This document shows, one piece after another, positions 26,597 through 35,591 of a DNA stretch of 56,209 nucleotides (position 1 is the first letter of the stretch; the number at the start of each line of letters is the position of its first letter). The position numbers and the translations under genes are program-made. Source of the stretch: Candidatus Izimoplasma sp. ZiA1 (GTDB lineage Bacteria > Bacillota_I > Bacilli_A > Izemoplasmatales > Izemoplasmataceae); assembly GCA_002285055.1 (NCBI GenBank), contig NQYJ01000010.1, positions 1-56,209 on the forward strand, written 5' to 3'. The notes below the pieces were generated by a model, which did no database searches, was not told the DNA's origin, and was given only the letters and a program-made list of their open reading frames with translations.

Positions 26597-26613
26597 GTTC
26601 CATAATGTGGAAC
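26597..26613. promoter_or_regulatory. putative IclR operator 7 (BCCT 2 leader)
   Basis: GTTCCATAATGTGGAAC, the most symmetrical copy, lies about 30-50 bp downstream of the predicted start site, in the untranslated leader. Confidence 0.65.
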
Positions 26614-26642
26614 ATATAATCATCGAGAAAGGTTGTGATTTT

Positions 26643-28199
26643 ATGATTACCCCTAAAGTAGAAAACGAGGAACTTTTTAGTAAAAATTATAGGAGATTTG
26701 GGCTTGATTTGAACTTATTTGTTTCATTATTAAGTGCGGTTTTAGTTCTTTCCTTTATTTTATTTACAATAATATTTCCAACATCAAGTGCTCTTTTTTT
26801 TAGTGATATTAAACTTTTTGTTACTGAAAAATTTAATTGGTTGTTTGTTTTTGTAATAAACTTTTCACTATTGTTTATATTAGTCTTGGTATTGTCAAAG
26901 TTTGGAAGCATTAGAATTGGTGGAGCAAACACAAGAAGAGAATTTAGTAATTTTGCATGGTACTCGATGTTGTTTAGTGCAGGAATAGGGATTGGGATTT
27001 TTTTCTTTGGAATAGCTGAACCTATATACCATCTAAATATTCCTTCATCTCTTTCATCAAACTCTATATATGATCCCTTTAAAATTATGTATTTACACTG
27101 GGGAATTCACGCTTGGGTTGTTTATTCAGTAGTAGCTATTGTTTTAGGTTACTTTGCATATAATAAAGGGTTACCACTTTCAATAAGAAGTGTTTTTTAT
27201 CCCGTTTTAAAAGAGAAAATATATGGATTTTGGGGAAATATAATTGATACAATTGCTGTTTTGAGCGTGTTGTTTGGTTTATCAACATCTTTAGGACTTG
27301 GTGCAAGACAAATTAATGCTGGCCTCAATTTTGTATTTGATATACCATTTAATAATACTGTTCAGTTAGTCTTGATTGCCATTATAACATTTATTGCAAC
27401 CCTTAGTGTAGTATCTGGGATATCCAAAGGGATAAAAATGCTAAGTGAACTTAACGTTAAACTATCCTTTGTATTTTTAGGTTTAATACTAATCATAGGA
27501 CCAACAGTCCACATATTATCAGTATTTTTTAATAGCACATCTTTATATTTTGCAGATTTCTTTAAGATAGGCTTATTTACAGCAACTTCTGATAATGATA
27601 TCAACTGGCAAAGCGCTTGGACTATTTTTTATTGGGCGTGGTGGTTTTCATGGAGTCCTTTTGTAGGGATGTTCATTGCTAGAATATCTAAAGGTAGAAC
27701 AATAAGACAAATAATTATAGGGACTGTTTTTGTTCCCTCTCTGGTATGTTTCTTCACAATGACAATACTAGGAGCAACAGGTCTAGATATAAATGAGACG
27801 TATAATGGAGTAATGGAAGCTGCAGTTCTAAATGATTTATCAACAACTTTGTTTGTTATGATAAACCACTTATTCTCATCAAATACATTACAAGTTATAT
27901 TTGCATTATTTGCTGTTGTTGTGATTACTTTATTTTTTGTCACTAGTTCAGATTCCGGTTCGTTAATCGTGGATTTTCTGACAAGTGGAGGTAAAACCAA
28001 TACACCGAAAACTCAAAGGGTTTTCTGGGCAGTGATGGAAGGTTTAATTGCAGCTAGTGTACTTGTTCTTGGTGGTGTTAAGGCTTTAAATACCCTACAG
28101 GCTCTTGTTATAATAATGGGGTTACCCTTTTCTATAATGTTTCTTGTCATGATATATTCTTTAGTTAAACAATTGTTAATAGATAATAAAAAAAAATAG
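26643..28199 (+). CDS. BCCT-family transporter 2
   Basis: 518 aa, 12 predicted helices. The TM4 motif LHWGIHAWVVY and TM8 WAWWFSWSPFVGMFIARISKGRTIRQ define the family. It is a clear paralogue of the protein at 899-2461, from the N-terminal FGLDLNLFVSLLSAVLV to the C-terminal VFWAVMEGLIAASVLVLGG. The ATG at 26643 is set by GAAAGGTTGTGATTTT. Unlike the first copy it has no terminator in its leader; it carries two copies of the IclR-type palindrome instead. This ties it to the glycerol/aminotransferase cluster, so it probably imports that pathway's substrate rather than serving only in osmotic protection. Confidence 0.9.
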   Translation: MITPKVENEELFSKNYRRFGLDLNLFVSLLSAVLVLSFILFTIIFPTSSALFFSDIKLFVTEKFNWLFVFVINFSLLFILVLVLSKFGSIRIGGANTRREFSNFAWYSMLFSAGIGIGIFFFGIAEPIYHLNIPSSLSSNSIYDPFKIMYLHWGIHAWVVYSVVAIVLGYFAYNKGLPLSIRSVFYPVLKEKIYGFWGNIIDTIAVLSVLFGLSTSLGLGARQINAGLNFVFDIPFNNTVQLVLIAIITFIATLSVVSGISKGIKMLSELNVKLSFVFLGLILIIGPTVHILSVFFNSTSLYFADFFKIGLFTATSDNDINWQSAWTIFYWAWWFSWSPFVGMFIARISKGRTIRQIIIGTVFVPSLVCFFTMTILGATGLDINETYNGVMEAAVLNDLSTTLFVMINHLFSSNTLQVIFALFAVVVITLFFVTSSDSGSLIVDFLTSGGKTNTPKTQRVFWAVMEGLIAASVLVLGGVKALNTLQALVIIMGLPFSIMFLVMIYSLVKQLLIDNKKK

Positions 28200-28224
28200 C
28201 AGTTCTAAATGAACTGCTATTTTA
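28195..28224. terminator. bidirectional terminator after BCCT 2
   Basis: AATAGCAGTTC-TAAAT-GAACTGCTATT; it serves the convergent membrane-protein gene too. Confidence 0.82.
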
Positions 28225-28858
28225 ATTCTTTATAACCTAAATATATTATTATAAAATATGCAATTGTTTTTGGCATCATGAAAGCCCCTAATGCTGGTAT
28301 AAAACCACTTCCAACTACAACTATTATGTAACATACAAATGACACTATTATCCAAATTCCCATTTTATCAAAGGGACTTTTTTTACTTTTGATAAATTCA
28401 TAAACTATAATACCACCTAGTAGTGCAAATGGAACATTTCTGATAATTCCATAAAACAAGTTGTTTGAGTTTAGTGTCCACTCATTCCCAGGCAGAGCTA
28501 AAAGAATAAATCTAACTATGATAAGTAAAATAATTGAATAATGAACTTTTTCAGATTTAATGTTTGTACGTTTAGTAAAAACTAAATAAATTAAATAGTA
28601 GAAGATAGTCATTGTAACTCCTGTGATTAACTTACCAACACCAAGATAAAGTGCGTAATCATCCATACCGGTTGTTAAATGAGCCAATATTCTTGGGACT
28701 AAATGAAATGAATCACCAAAACCTAATAATAACCCCATCACTCCAAATAAGATAATTGATACATCTTTTTTAATGTTTCCATTTCTAATAATTACACTGC
28801 TTAAAAATATTACCCCTACTAAGTATGCTATATCAAAAACTACTTCAAATATTTCCAT
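28217..28858 (-). CDS. multi-pass membrane protein, unknown function
   Basis: 213 aa with about seven hydrophobic helices and short loops; it begins MEIFEVVFDIAYLVGVIFL and includes LLLGFGDSFHLVPRILAHLT. I recognise it only as a conserved membrane protein type found beside TetR genes in Firmicutes. It overlaps the end of the TetR gene by 14 nt, so both are one operon and the protein is the probable regulated output. Transport or sensing roles are both possible. Confidence 0.7.
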   Translation of the reverse strand: MEIFEVVFDIAYLVGVIFLSSVIIRNGNIKKDVSIILFGVMGLLLGFGDSFHLVPRILAHLTTGMDDYALYLGVGKLITGVTMTIFYYLIYLVFTKRTNIKSEKVHYSIILLIIVRFILLALPGNEWTLNSNNLFYGIIRNVPFALLGGIIVYEFIKSKKSPFDKMGIWIIVSFVCYIIVVVGSGFIPALGAFMMPKTIAYFIIIYLGYKELK

Positions 28859-29411
28859 TATAAATCTCCTTTTTATAAGTATTCAAAACGATTAATAACT
28901 GATCTTTAAAACAATCGTAACTGTATGTATTGTCTTTAATAATAAACACTAAATTTTTTGTTATGAAATAAGCTAATTCTTTACGTTTATCACCATCGAT
29001 GATATAAAATTTACTCAATAAATCATCTATCAATTTTGAAAAATAAGCTTGATGTTCATTATGTAATTCATTACCCTTATTGAGCAAATCAGTTTCTAGA
29101 TATCTAGATAATAACTCATACCTAAACTTAATACTAATGCTTTCTAGGTGACTGTTGAAGATGTCTAGTGTCTTGATAAAAGTTTCACTTTGTTTGATAC
29201 TTTTTAAATCATTAAAGAAAGTAATCCAAAAATCTTTTAAAATATCAATAAATATCTCGTTTTTATCATGATAATAATTATAAATTGTTCCAATGCTTAT
29301 GTTACATTCTTTTGCTATTTTTCTAATACTTAAGTCCTTATAACTGCTATTTAAAACTAACTCTTTTGAAGTTTCTAAAATTATTTGCTTTTGGTTTTCA
29401 AGTTTTCTCAT
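28845..29411 (-). CDS. TetR/AcrR-family transcriptional regulator
   Basis: 188 aa. The N-terminal HTH (about 8-55) includes SIRKIAKECNISIGTIYNYYHDKNEIF, the classic TetR helix-turn-helix; the C-terminal helices (60-188) form the ligand and dimer domain. It is co-transcribed with the membrane protein at 28217. A TGAACA-C-TGTTCA palindrome lies 14 bp upstream of its start codon, the expected autoregulatory operator. Confidence 0.88.
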   Translation of the reverse strand: MRKLENQKQIILETSKELVLNSSYKDLSIRKIAKECNISIGTIYNYYHDKNEIFIDILKDFWITFFNDLKSIKQSETFIKTLDIFNSHLESISIKFRYELLSRYLETDLLNKGNELHNEHQAYFSKLIDDLLSKFYIIDGDKRKELAYFITKNLVFIIKDNTYSYDCFKDQLLIVLNTYKKEIYNGNI

Positions 29412-29424
29412 ATTTCACCTCATT

Positions 29425-29437
29425 TGAACACTGTTCA
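29425..29437. promoter_or_regulatory. putative TetR operator
   Basis: Perfect palindrome TGAACACTGTTCA between the TetR start codon and its promoter region. Confidence 0.7.
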
Positions 29438-29608
29438 TATGTATGATAACTTACTTGTGAATCAATGTCAACATAAATATAATATGTTGTGATATATACT
29501 ATTTCATAGTAAAATATTAAATATAAATTATTTTACTGATAGATCTTTTTTTAGTAGCTTGTTGTAAAATAAAATATATAACGATAATTTTGTTTTGAGG
29601 TGTTAAAT

Positions 29609-30880
29609 ATGAAGAAAAAACTCAGGAAGAATATGCTTATTCCTTATATTGGGAGTGGATTAATTTTACTAGCATTTATCCTTGACTCTCCTGTTAATAT
29701 TTTTAATGGATATAAAGTGATTTTATTAAGTCAAAGTATTTTATTGACAGATTATTTGCTAATTGCTGGGATAGGGGCTACCTTGCTTAATTCTGGTTTG
29801 CTAATTCTAGTTAGTTATTTGATTATTAAGAAACTTGATTTACGAGTAACAGGTCCACTGTTTGCTGGGATACTAACAATCGGGGGATTTGCTTTTTTTG
29901 GGAAGAACCCATTAAACGTAGCAACTGTTTGGTTAGGTATAATTTTGTACACAAGGTACAAAAAAATATCTTTAAGAAGTGTAACTTTAACCTTTTTGTT
30001 TTCAAGTGGAATTGCAAGTGTTGTAAGTTACATTATGTTTGGATTAAACATCGAATTATTCTATAGTATTCCTCTTGGATTGTTAGCAGGAATTATTTCT
30101 GGTTTTATTCTAGTTGAGCTCTCGCCACATGTTATTAAATTTCATAACGGGTATGATTTATATAATGTTGGTTTTGCCTCAGGGATACTGGTTTTAATCT
30201 ATTATAGTATCTTTAAAGCTTTTGGGCTTTCAACTAATATTACATTAAATGTGAGTAGTGAGTACAGTTATACAATGTTCATAATCGTTACAGTTTTATG
30301 TTTAGTTCTGATAATATCGGGATATATTATGAATGGGTTTAATATAGATAATTATTTTGATAGAATCCTTAGTAAAAGTGGTAGAGCAATTTCTGATTTT
30401 ACAAGGAAACATAGTGAAGGAATAACTTTATTTAATACTGGATTAACAGGTTTGCTTGTAACGTTGATTGTCTTCTTTTTAGGAATTGATTTTAGTGGTC
30501 CTGTTGTTGGAGCTTTGTTTACAGTTATTGGGTTTAGTGCTTTTGGTAAACACATTAGAAACGTTTTTCCTAGTTTATTTGGTGTATATTTAGCTTCCTT
30601 AATAATAAACGCTGATATTACTGTTGTTAATATCGCTCTTGCTTTTATTTTTGCATCAACACTTGCGCCATTAACTGGTGAATATGGAATTATAGTTGGA
30701 ATAGTTGCGGGAATGTTACACCTTCCCCTGTCGTTAAATATGAACGAGCTGCTTGGTGGTTTATTATTATATAGTAATGGATTTAGTGCTGCATTTGTTG
30801 CAGTTGTAATGCAAGTAATTATTACATCTTTAGAAAGGGATGGTAGATTATGGCACTTCACGAAACAAAGAAAAATGTAA
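29609..30880 (+). CDS. DUF1576 membrane protein
   Basis: 423 aa with about 11-12 helices arranged as two similar halves: TGPLFAGILTIGGFAFFGKNPLN in the first and SGPVVGALFTVIGFSAFGKHIRN in the second, an internal duplication typical of DUF1576. LTGEYGIIVGIVAGMLHL and the NGFSAAFVA tail are also characteristic. The function is unknown; the two-fold repeat suggests a transporter. The ATG at 29609 is set by GAGGTG. The next gene begins inside its 3' end. Confidence 0.85.
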   Translation: MKKKLRKNMLIPYIGSGLILLAFILDSPVNIFNGYKVILLSQSILLTDYLLIAGIGATLLNSGLLILVSYLIIKKLDLRVTGPLFAGILTIGGFAFFGKNPLNVATVWLGIILYTRYKKISLRSVTLTFLFSSGIASVVSYIMFGLNIELFYSIPLGLLAGIISGFILVELSPHVIKFHNGYDLYNVGFASGILVLIYYSIFKAFGLSTNITLNVSSEYSYTMFIIVTVLCLVLIISGYIMNGFNIDNYFDRILSKSGRAISDFTRKHSEGITLFNTGLTGLLVTLIVFFLGIDFSGPVVGALFTVIGFSAFGKHIRNVFPSLFGVYLASLIINADITVVNIALAFIFASTLAPLTGEYGIIVGIVAGMLHLPLSLNMNELLGGLLLYSNGFSAAFVAVVMQVIITSLERDGRLWHFTKQRKM

Positions 30881-31188
30881 AAATTATTGATGAAATGTTA
30901 TTCTATTTTGTTGAAAAAGGTTTTATTGATGTAACTATTGATTGTCATTTTAATAAAGTTGAAACGATTATTGAGTTTACAGTATTTGATAATGAAAGAT
31001 TACTGGACGAATGTTTAAAAAATGATATCTATGTTGAAAGAGATGCAGAAGTAGAAGAATATGGTTACGAGTTAATGGGTGAAAGTGATACTGCATCTGA
31101 ACTTCAATTAGTAGGAATGTTAATTGATTCTATTGATATAATAAGAAATAATGACATTATAAAGGTTGTACTAAAAAGAAATAAATAA
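30850..31188 (+). CDS. hypothetical protein overlapping the DUF1576 gene
   Basis: 112 aa, acidic and soluble, alpha-beta in appearance (VTIDCHFNKVETIIEFTVFDNE, then helix LVGMLIDSIDIIRNN), beginning MALHETKKNVKIIDEML. No family recognised. It overlaps the DUF1576 gene by 31 nt with a ribosome binding site (GAAAGGGATGG) inside that gene, so translation is coupled and the protein may be a cytoplasmic partner of the membrane protein. The lipoate ligase gene follows 17 nt later. Confidence 0.75.
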   Translation: MALHETKKNVKIIDEMLFYFVEKGFIDVTIDCHFNKVETIIEFTVFDNERLLDECLKNDIYVERDAEVEEYGYELMGESDTASELQLVGMLIDSIDIIRNNDIIKVVLKRNK

Positions 31189-31205
31189 GATAAGAGGTGA
31201 CTTTA

Positions 31206-31928
31206 ATGAAAACTATTATTAATGATTCCACAAATCCTTATTTTAATTTAGCTCTAGAGGAATACTTACTAAAAAATGATATCTGTTCTGATGATTTATT
31301 TTATGTATGGCGTAATGATAAATCAGTTATAATAGGTAGAAACCAAGACCCCCTTTTAGAAGTTGATATGGACTATGTAAGACTAAATGATATACCAATA
31401 GTAAGAAGAATAAGCGGTGGAGGAACCGTTTTTCAAGATCTTGGTAATATCAATTTTACTTACATAACAAACAATGTAAGTGAACATTTAAATAATTATC
31501 ACTATTTTTTAGACCCGATAATAAAAATACTTAATAATCTTGGATTAAAGACATATTTTGTTGAAAAAAGCCATATCTATTTAGAACATAAAAAGATTAG
31601 TGGTAATGCTCAAAGTTACTATAAAAATAAAGTAATTCATCATGGTACTCTATTGTTTGATTCTGAACTTGAGATATTAGATTTATGTTTAAAACCTAGG
31701 TATAATGATCAAAATGTAATTAAGTCAGTGATGGCTAAGACAACGAATATCAAAGGCCATCTTAATCTAGAGGCAACAACTTTGGAATTTATGGAATATA
31801 TACTATCTAATATCTTCATAGATGATTACAAAAAACACATCTTAAATATTGGCGAACATGATTTGCGAGAAATAAATGCTTTGATGAAAACTAAGTATCA
31901 AACTGGATCGTGGAATTATAAAAAATAA
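31206..31928 (+). CDS. lplA: lipoate-protein ligase A (short form)
   Basis: 240 aa. RRISGGGTVFQDLGNINFTY is the lipoyl-AMP binding loop, KISGNAQ carries the catalytic Lys region, and HHGTLLF follows; all are hallmarks of LplA/LplJ. It attaches free lipoate (via lipoyl-AMP) to E2 and GcvH domains. The usual C-terminal accessory domain (total about 330 aa) is largely missing, so activation may be less efficient or need a partner. The ATG at 31206 follows AGAGGTG. It converges on the pyruvate dehydrogenase operon, whose E2 is the expected target. Confidence 0.9.
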   Translation: MKTIINDSTNPYFNLALEEYLLKNDICSDDLFYVWRNDKSVIIGRNQDPLLEVDMDYVRLNDIPIVRRISGGGTVFQDLGNINFTYITNNVSEHLNNYHYFLDPIIKILNNLGLKTYFVEKSHIYLEHKKISGNAQSYYKNKVIHHGTLLFDSELEILDLCLKPRYNDQNVIKSVMAKTTNIKGHLNLEATTLEFMEYILSNIFIDDYKKHILNIGEHDLREINALMKTKYQTGSWNYKK

Positions 31929-31955
31929 AACCGAGAAATTTTCTCGGTTTTTTTA
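31927..31955. terminator. bidirectional terminator, lplA / lpd
   Basis: AAACCGAGAA-ATT-TTCTCGGTTT with a T-run, between convergent genes. Confidence 0.87.
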
Positions 31956-33323
31956 TATATGAATTGGCTTATCAATTACACCATGTGCTGCCTCAACAAC
32001 TATTTCAGAAAGGGTTGGGTGAGGATGAATAGCTCTTGCTAGTTCATATACCGTTCCTTCAAGTTCCATAGTAGTAACAGCTTCAGCAATCATGTCGGTA
32101 GCGTTTGATGCTAAGATGTGCATTCCTAGTAATTCGCCATATTCCTTATCTGCTATAATTTTAATAAAACCATCACTATCACCCTCAGCAAGTGCTTTTC
32201 CATTAGCTGACAGCGGAAATACGCTGATTTTAAAGTTTTTGTTTTGCTCAATTGCTTGTTTTTCTGTTAGACCAACATATGCAATTTCTGGGAAGCCATA
32301 GATTCCAGAAGGAACTCTAAAATAATTAATTTCCTTATTTTCTCCTAAGATATTTTCAACAGCAATAATTCCTTCAGCACTTGCTACATGTGCTAACATC
32401 ATTTTACCGTTCATATCACCAATTGCGTATACGTTTTCCACATTAGTTTCTAGTTTTAAATTAGTAATTACTCCGCTCTTATCAGTTAATAGATTTAAAT
32501 TTTCTAGTCCTTTTAAGTTAGGTTTTGTACCAATGCTAAGAAGTATCTTATCCGCACTAATAGTATGTGAATCTCCTTCATAGATATAAGTCACTTTATT
32601 ATTTTCTATTGCAGTAACTTCACTACTTGTTTTAATTGATAAGTTCTCGTTTTCTAAGAGTTTTAGGTATGCATTTCTTACTTCATGGTCAATTTGCATC
32701 AAGATGTTATTTGAACGCTCTATAACTGTGACTTTTGTTCCTAGAGTGCTATATAGAGTTGCAAACTCGATTCCAATAACTCCACCGCCTATTATTGTAA
32801 GTTCTTTAGGTAAAACATCAAGGGCTAATATCTCTTTAGCTGTTAAAATATATCCGTTTTCAAAACTTTCCTTGAGTCCTTTTATTGGAGGGAGGAACGG
32901 GTGAGAACCTGTAGCTAAAATAATGTTTTTTGTTTTTATTGTTTGATCATTAACTGTAATTGTATTCTTATCAACTACTGTTCCAAAACCATTAAAGATT
33001 TCTACACCATTTTTTTTTAGTAACATTTTAACTCCACCAGTAAGCTTAGCGACAACTTTATCTTTTCTCATCTTGATTTTTTTTAAATCTATTTTGATAT
33101 CTGATTTATTAATGAATTCCAGACCATAATCCTCAGAATGCATAAATTGCTTATACACTTTTGCTGTTTTTAACATAGCCTTTGTCGGAATACATCCCCA
33201 GTTTAAACATACTCCACCAACAGCTTCTTTTTCAATGATGGCAACTTTAAGTTTGCTTTGTGCAGCTTTTATTGCAGCAACATATCCACCTGGTCCTGCT
33301 CCTAAGACAATTACATCATACAT
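31953..33323 (-). CDS. lpd: dihydrolipoamide dehydrogenase (E3)
   Basis: 456 aa. FAD motif VLGAGPGGYVAAIKAA, redox disulphide in GGVCLNWGCIPTK (Cys39 and Cys44), NAD motif TIIGGGVIGIEFATLYSTLG, and the C-terminal His-Glu pair in HPHPTLSEIVVEAAHG. It reoxidises the dihydrolipoyl group of E2 and passes electrons to NAD. There is no N-terminal lipoyl domain, unlike some mycoplasma E3s. It is last in the pdhA-pdhB-pdhC-lpd operon, 9 nt after pdhC. Confidence 0.95.
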   Translation of the reverse strand: MYDVIVLGAGPGGYVAAIKAAQSKLKVAIIEKEAVGGVCLNWGCIPTKAMLKTAKVYKQFMHSEDYGLEFINKSDIKIDLKKIKMRKDKVVAKLTGGVKMLLKKNGVEIFNGFGTVVDKNTITVNDQTIKTKNIILATGSHPFLPPIKGLKESFENGYILTAKEILALDVLPKELTIIGGGVIGIEFATLYSTLGTKVTVIERSNNILMQIDHEVRNAYLKLLENENLSIKTSSEVTAIENNKVTYIYEGDSHTISADKILLSIGTKPNLKGLENLNLLTDKSGVITNLKLETNVENVYAIGDMNGKMMLAHVASAEGIIAVENILGENKEINYFRVPSGIYGFPEIAYVGLTEKQAIEQNKNFKISVFPLSANGKALAEGDSDGFIKIIADKEYGELLGMHILASNATDMIAEAVTTMELEGTVYELARAIHPHPTLSEIVVEAAHGVIDKPIHI

Positions 33324-33332
33324 CTAATCACC

Positions 33333-34613
33333 TCAACTTAGTAACAACAACATTGGGTTAGTTAAATATGATTTAAAAAGTTTTAAGAATCTACCAGCAT
33401 CTCCACCATCTATTACTCTATGGTCAATGCTCATGCTTAATGGTAGTATATCTTTAATTACAATTTCATCATTGATAACAACAGGTTTTTTCATGATTCT
33501 ACCTATACCAATTATTGCTACTTCTGGATACTTGATTACAGGAGCCCCAAATGTTGCATCATAAATCCCATAATTAGTTATTGATATTGTTCCATCATTT
33601 AAATCATTTAATGTTAATTTTTTACTTGATGCTTTTTCTTTTATAATCATTATATCTTTTGCTATTTCAAAGATACTCATTCTATCTGCATCTTTTATAT
33701 TTGGAACAATTAAACCGTCAGGTGTATCAACAGCTATTCCAATATTCATGTAATTTTTATACACTATTTCAAGATTGTTTTGATCATAACTTGAATTGAA
33801 AATCGGAAATTCTTTTAATGTTTTTGTTAATGCTTTAATAATAAAAGGCATATAAGTAAGTTTTATTTCTTTTACATTTGCCAGTTCTTTTTGTGTGGTT
33901 CTAAACTCAACAAGATCACTCACGATTATTTCATCCATAATTGTTGTATGGGGGATCATTGATTTAGAAAGACTCATGTTTTCTGCAATTGTTTTTCTTA
34001 ATTTACTTACTTTTTCTCTTCTAGTTCGTTCGTTATTAAATGACATGTTTGGTATTGTGTTCTTAGTATTTATTACTTTTTCATTTAGGTTAGTTGATTC
34101 ATTTATTTTGTAAATGTCCTCTTTTAATACACGATTATTCTCTCCAGTTCCAATGACCGTATTTATATCAATTTTTAAGTCTTTAGCTAGCTTTCTAGCA
34201 ACAGGTGTTGCTAGAATTCTTTTTTCGTTTGTTGGTTTTATAGTTGTGCTTTCAACAGAACTTGCAATTACTTCGCTTGATACTTCAATTGTACCAACAA
34301 CACCTGCAGCATTTTTCTCTTCACCTTCAGTGATTGGTTCAACTGTCTCTTCGATTTTTGTTTCATTTTCATTACCAGTTCCATCATTAATTAAAGCCAG
34401 TGTGTCACCCACATTAACTGTCTCACCCTCATTCGGTCCTAATTTAGTAATTGTACCAGTCACAGGGCTTGGTATTTCGGCATTTACTTTATCTGTTTCA
34501 ATAATAACTAATGTTTCACCTTCGTTGATAATATCACCAATCTTAAACTCCCATTTTAAGATTTGACCTTCGTGAATACCTTCACCGATATCTGCAAATT
34601 TAAAATCATACAT
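33333..34613 (-). CDS. pdhC: dihydrolipoamide acetyltransferase (E2) of pyruvate dehydrogenase
   Basis: 426 aa. One lipoyl domain (1-78, Lys42 in IETDKVNAEIP), an acidic/Thr-rich linker (about 83-130), a peripheral-subunit-binding domain (about 135-170, TPVARKLAKDLKIDI), a second linker, and the catalytic core (about 205-426) with DHRVIDGGDAG, which holds the active His and Asp. It transfers the acetyl group to CoA. A single lipoyl domain is the Gram-positive pattern. The start overlaps the pdhB stop by one base (TAATG). Confidence 0.94.
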   Translation of the reverse strand: MYDFKFADIGEGIHEGQILKWEFKIGDIINEGETLVIIETDKVNAEIPSPVTGTITKLGPNEGETVNVGDTLALINDGTGNENETKIEETVEPITEGEEKNAAGVVGTIEVSSEVIASSVESTTIKPTNEKRILATPVARKLAKDLKIDINTVIGTGENNRVLKEDIYKINESTNLNEKVINTKNTIPNMSFNNERTRREKVSKLRKTIAENMSLSKSMIPHTTIMDEIIVSDLVEFRTTQKELANVKEIKLTYMPFIIKALTKTLKEFPIFNSSYDQNNLEIVYKNYMNIGIAVDTPDGLIVPNIKDADRMSIFEIAKDIMIIKEKASSKKLTLNDLNDGTISITNYGIYDATFGAPVIKYPEVAIIGIGRIMKKPVVINDEIVIKDILPLSMSIDHRVIDGGDAGRFLKLFKSYLTNPMLLLLS

Positions 34614-35590
34614 TAGAAGTTCACTACTTTCTTTATTTCTGATGCTATTCTATTTGGTGAGATAATAAAGTGATGTTCACCTTTTGGGAGAGGGATTGTA
34701 GCATCAAAACCAGTAAGTCTAGTTGGTGGTGCTTCTAGATGTAAAAATGCTTTCTCGTTTACCATTGATATAAGTTCTGCACCAGGACCATATGATTTAT
34801 ATGCTTCATGGACAACTAAAAATCTACCTGTTTTTTTAACTGACTCTGTTATTGTTTCTTTATCATAGGGTTGAATTGTTCTTAAATCAATTAGTTCAAC
34901 ACTAATATTTTCTTTTTCGAGTAACTTGATAGCTTTTTCAGTTTCTCTTACTAAAGCACCCCAAGCTACTACTGTTATGTCCTTACCTTCTTTAACAACT
35001 TTGGCTTTGCCAATTGGAACCTGATATTCTGTCTCTGGAACTTCTTGCTTAAAAGCTCTGTAAATTCTTTTTGGTTCAAAGAAAATTACAGGATCAGGAT
35101 CTTTAATTGCAGCTGTTAATAACCCCTTAGTATCATAAGGAGTAGAAGGGATAACTACTTTTAATCCAGGTATATGAGCAAATAGTGATTCAATTGATTC
35201 TGAATGATGTTCCAATGCTCTTATTCCACCACCATATGGCATTCTTATAACCATAGGTAAATTATATGTTCCTTTTGTTCTATTACGGTATCTGGCAACA
35301 TGGGTAACTATTTGATTGAATGCGGGAAATACAAACCCGCTAAACTGAATTTCTGCAACTGGTTTTAAACCATTAACAGCCATTCCTACTGCGCCTCCAA
35401 TAATTGCAGATTCAGCAAGTGGTGTGTCAAAACTACGACCTTTACCATATTTTTGTTGAAGCCCTTTTGTAGCTCTAAATACTCCACCTTCAAAGCCTGC
35501 ATCTTCACCAAAAGAAACGACTTTTTCATCAAGGCTCATTTGTTCATCAAGGGTTTTATTTACTGCATCTAATATTGTCATTAATGCCAT
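34613..35590 (-). CDS. pdhB: pyruvate dehydrogenase E1 component, beta subunit
   Basis: 325 aa transketolase-like chain: FGEDAGFEGGVFRATKGLQQKYG, FDTPLAESAIIG, MRMPYGGG-type segment VIRMPYGGGIRALEHHSES, and a C-terminal transketolase-C domain with VVHEAYKSYGPGAE. It pairs with the alpha chain to decarboxylate pyruvate with thiamine diphosphate. The ATG at 35590 (MALMTI) is preferred over the GTG at 35605, because GAGGGG lies between them. It starts one base after the pdhA stop. Confidence 0.94.
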   Translation of the reverse strand: MALMTILDAVNKTLDEQMSLDEKVVSFGEDAGFEGGVFRATKGLQQKYGKGRSFDTPLAESAIIGGAVGMAVNGLKPVAEIQFSGFVFPAFNQIVTHVARYRNRTKGTYNLPMVIRMPYGGGIRALEHHSESIESLFAHIPGLKVVIPSTPYDTKGLLTAAIKDPDPVIFFEPKRIYRAFKQEVPETEYQVPIGKAKVVKEGKDITVVAWGALVRETEKAIKLLEKENISVELIDLRTIQPYDKETITESVKKTGRFLVVHEAYKSYGPGAELISMVNEKAFLHLEAPPTRLTGFDATIPLPKGEHHFIISPNRIASEIKKVVNF

Positions 35591-35591
35591 A

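Noticed and set aside
34114..34566. 150-codon open frame antisense to pdhC
   Set aside because: Low-complexity Ser/Val product created by the Thr/Glu-rich linker of E2 on the other strand.
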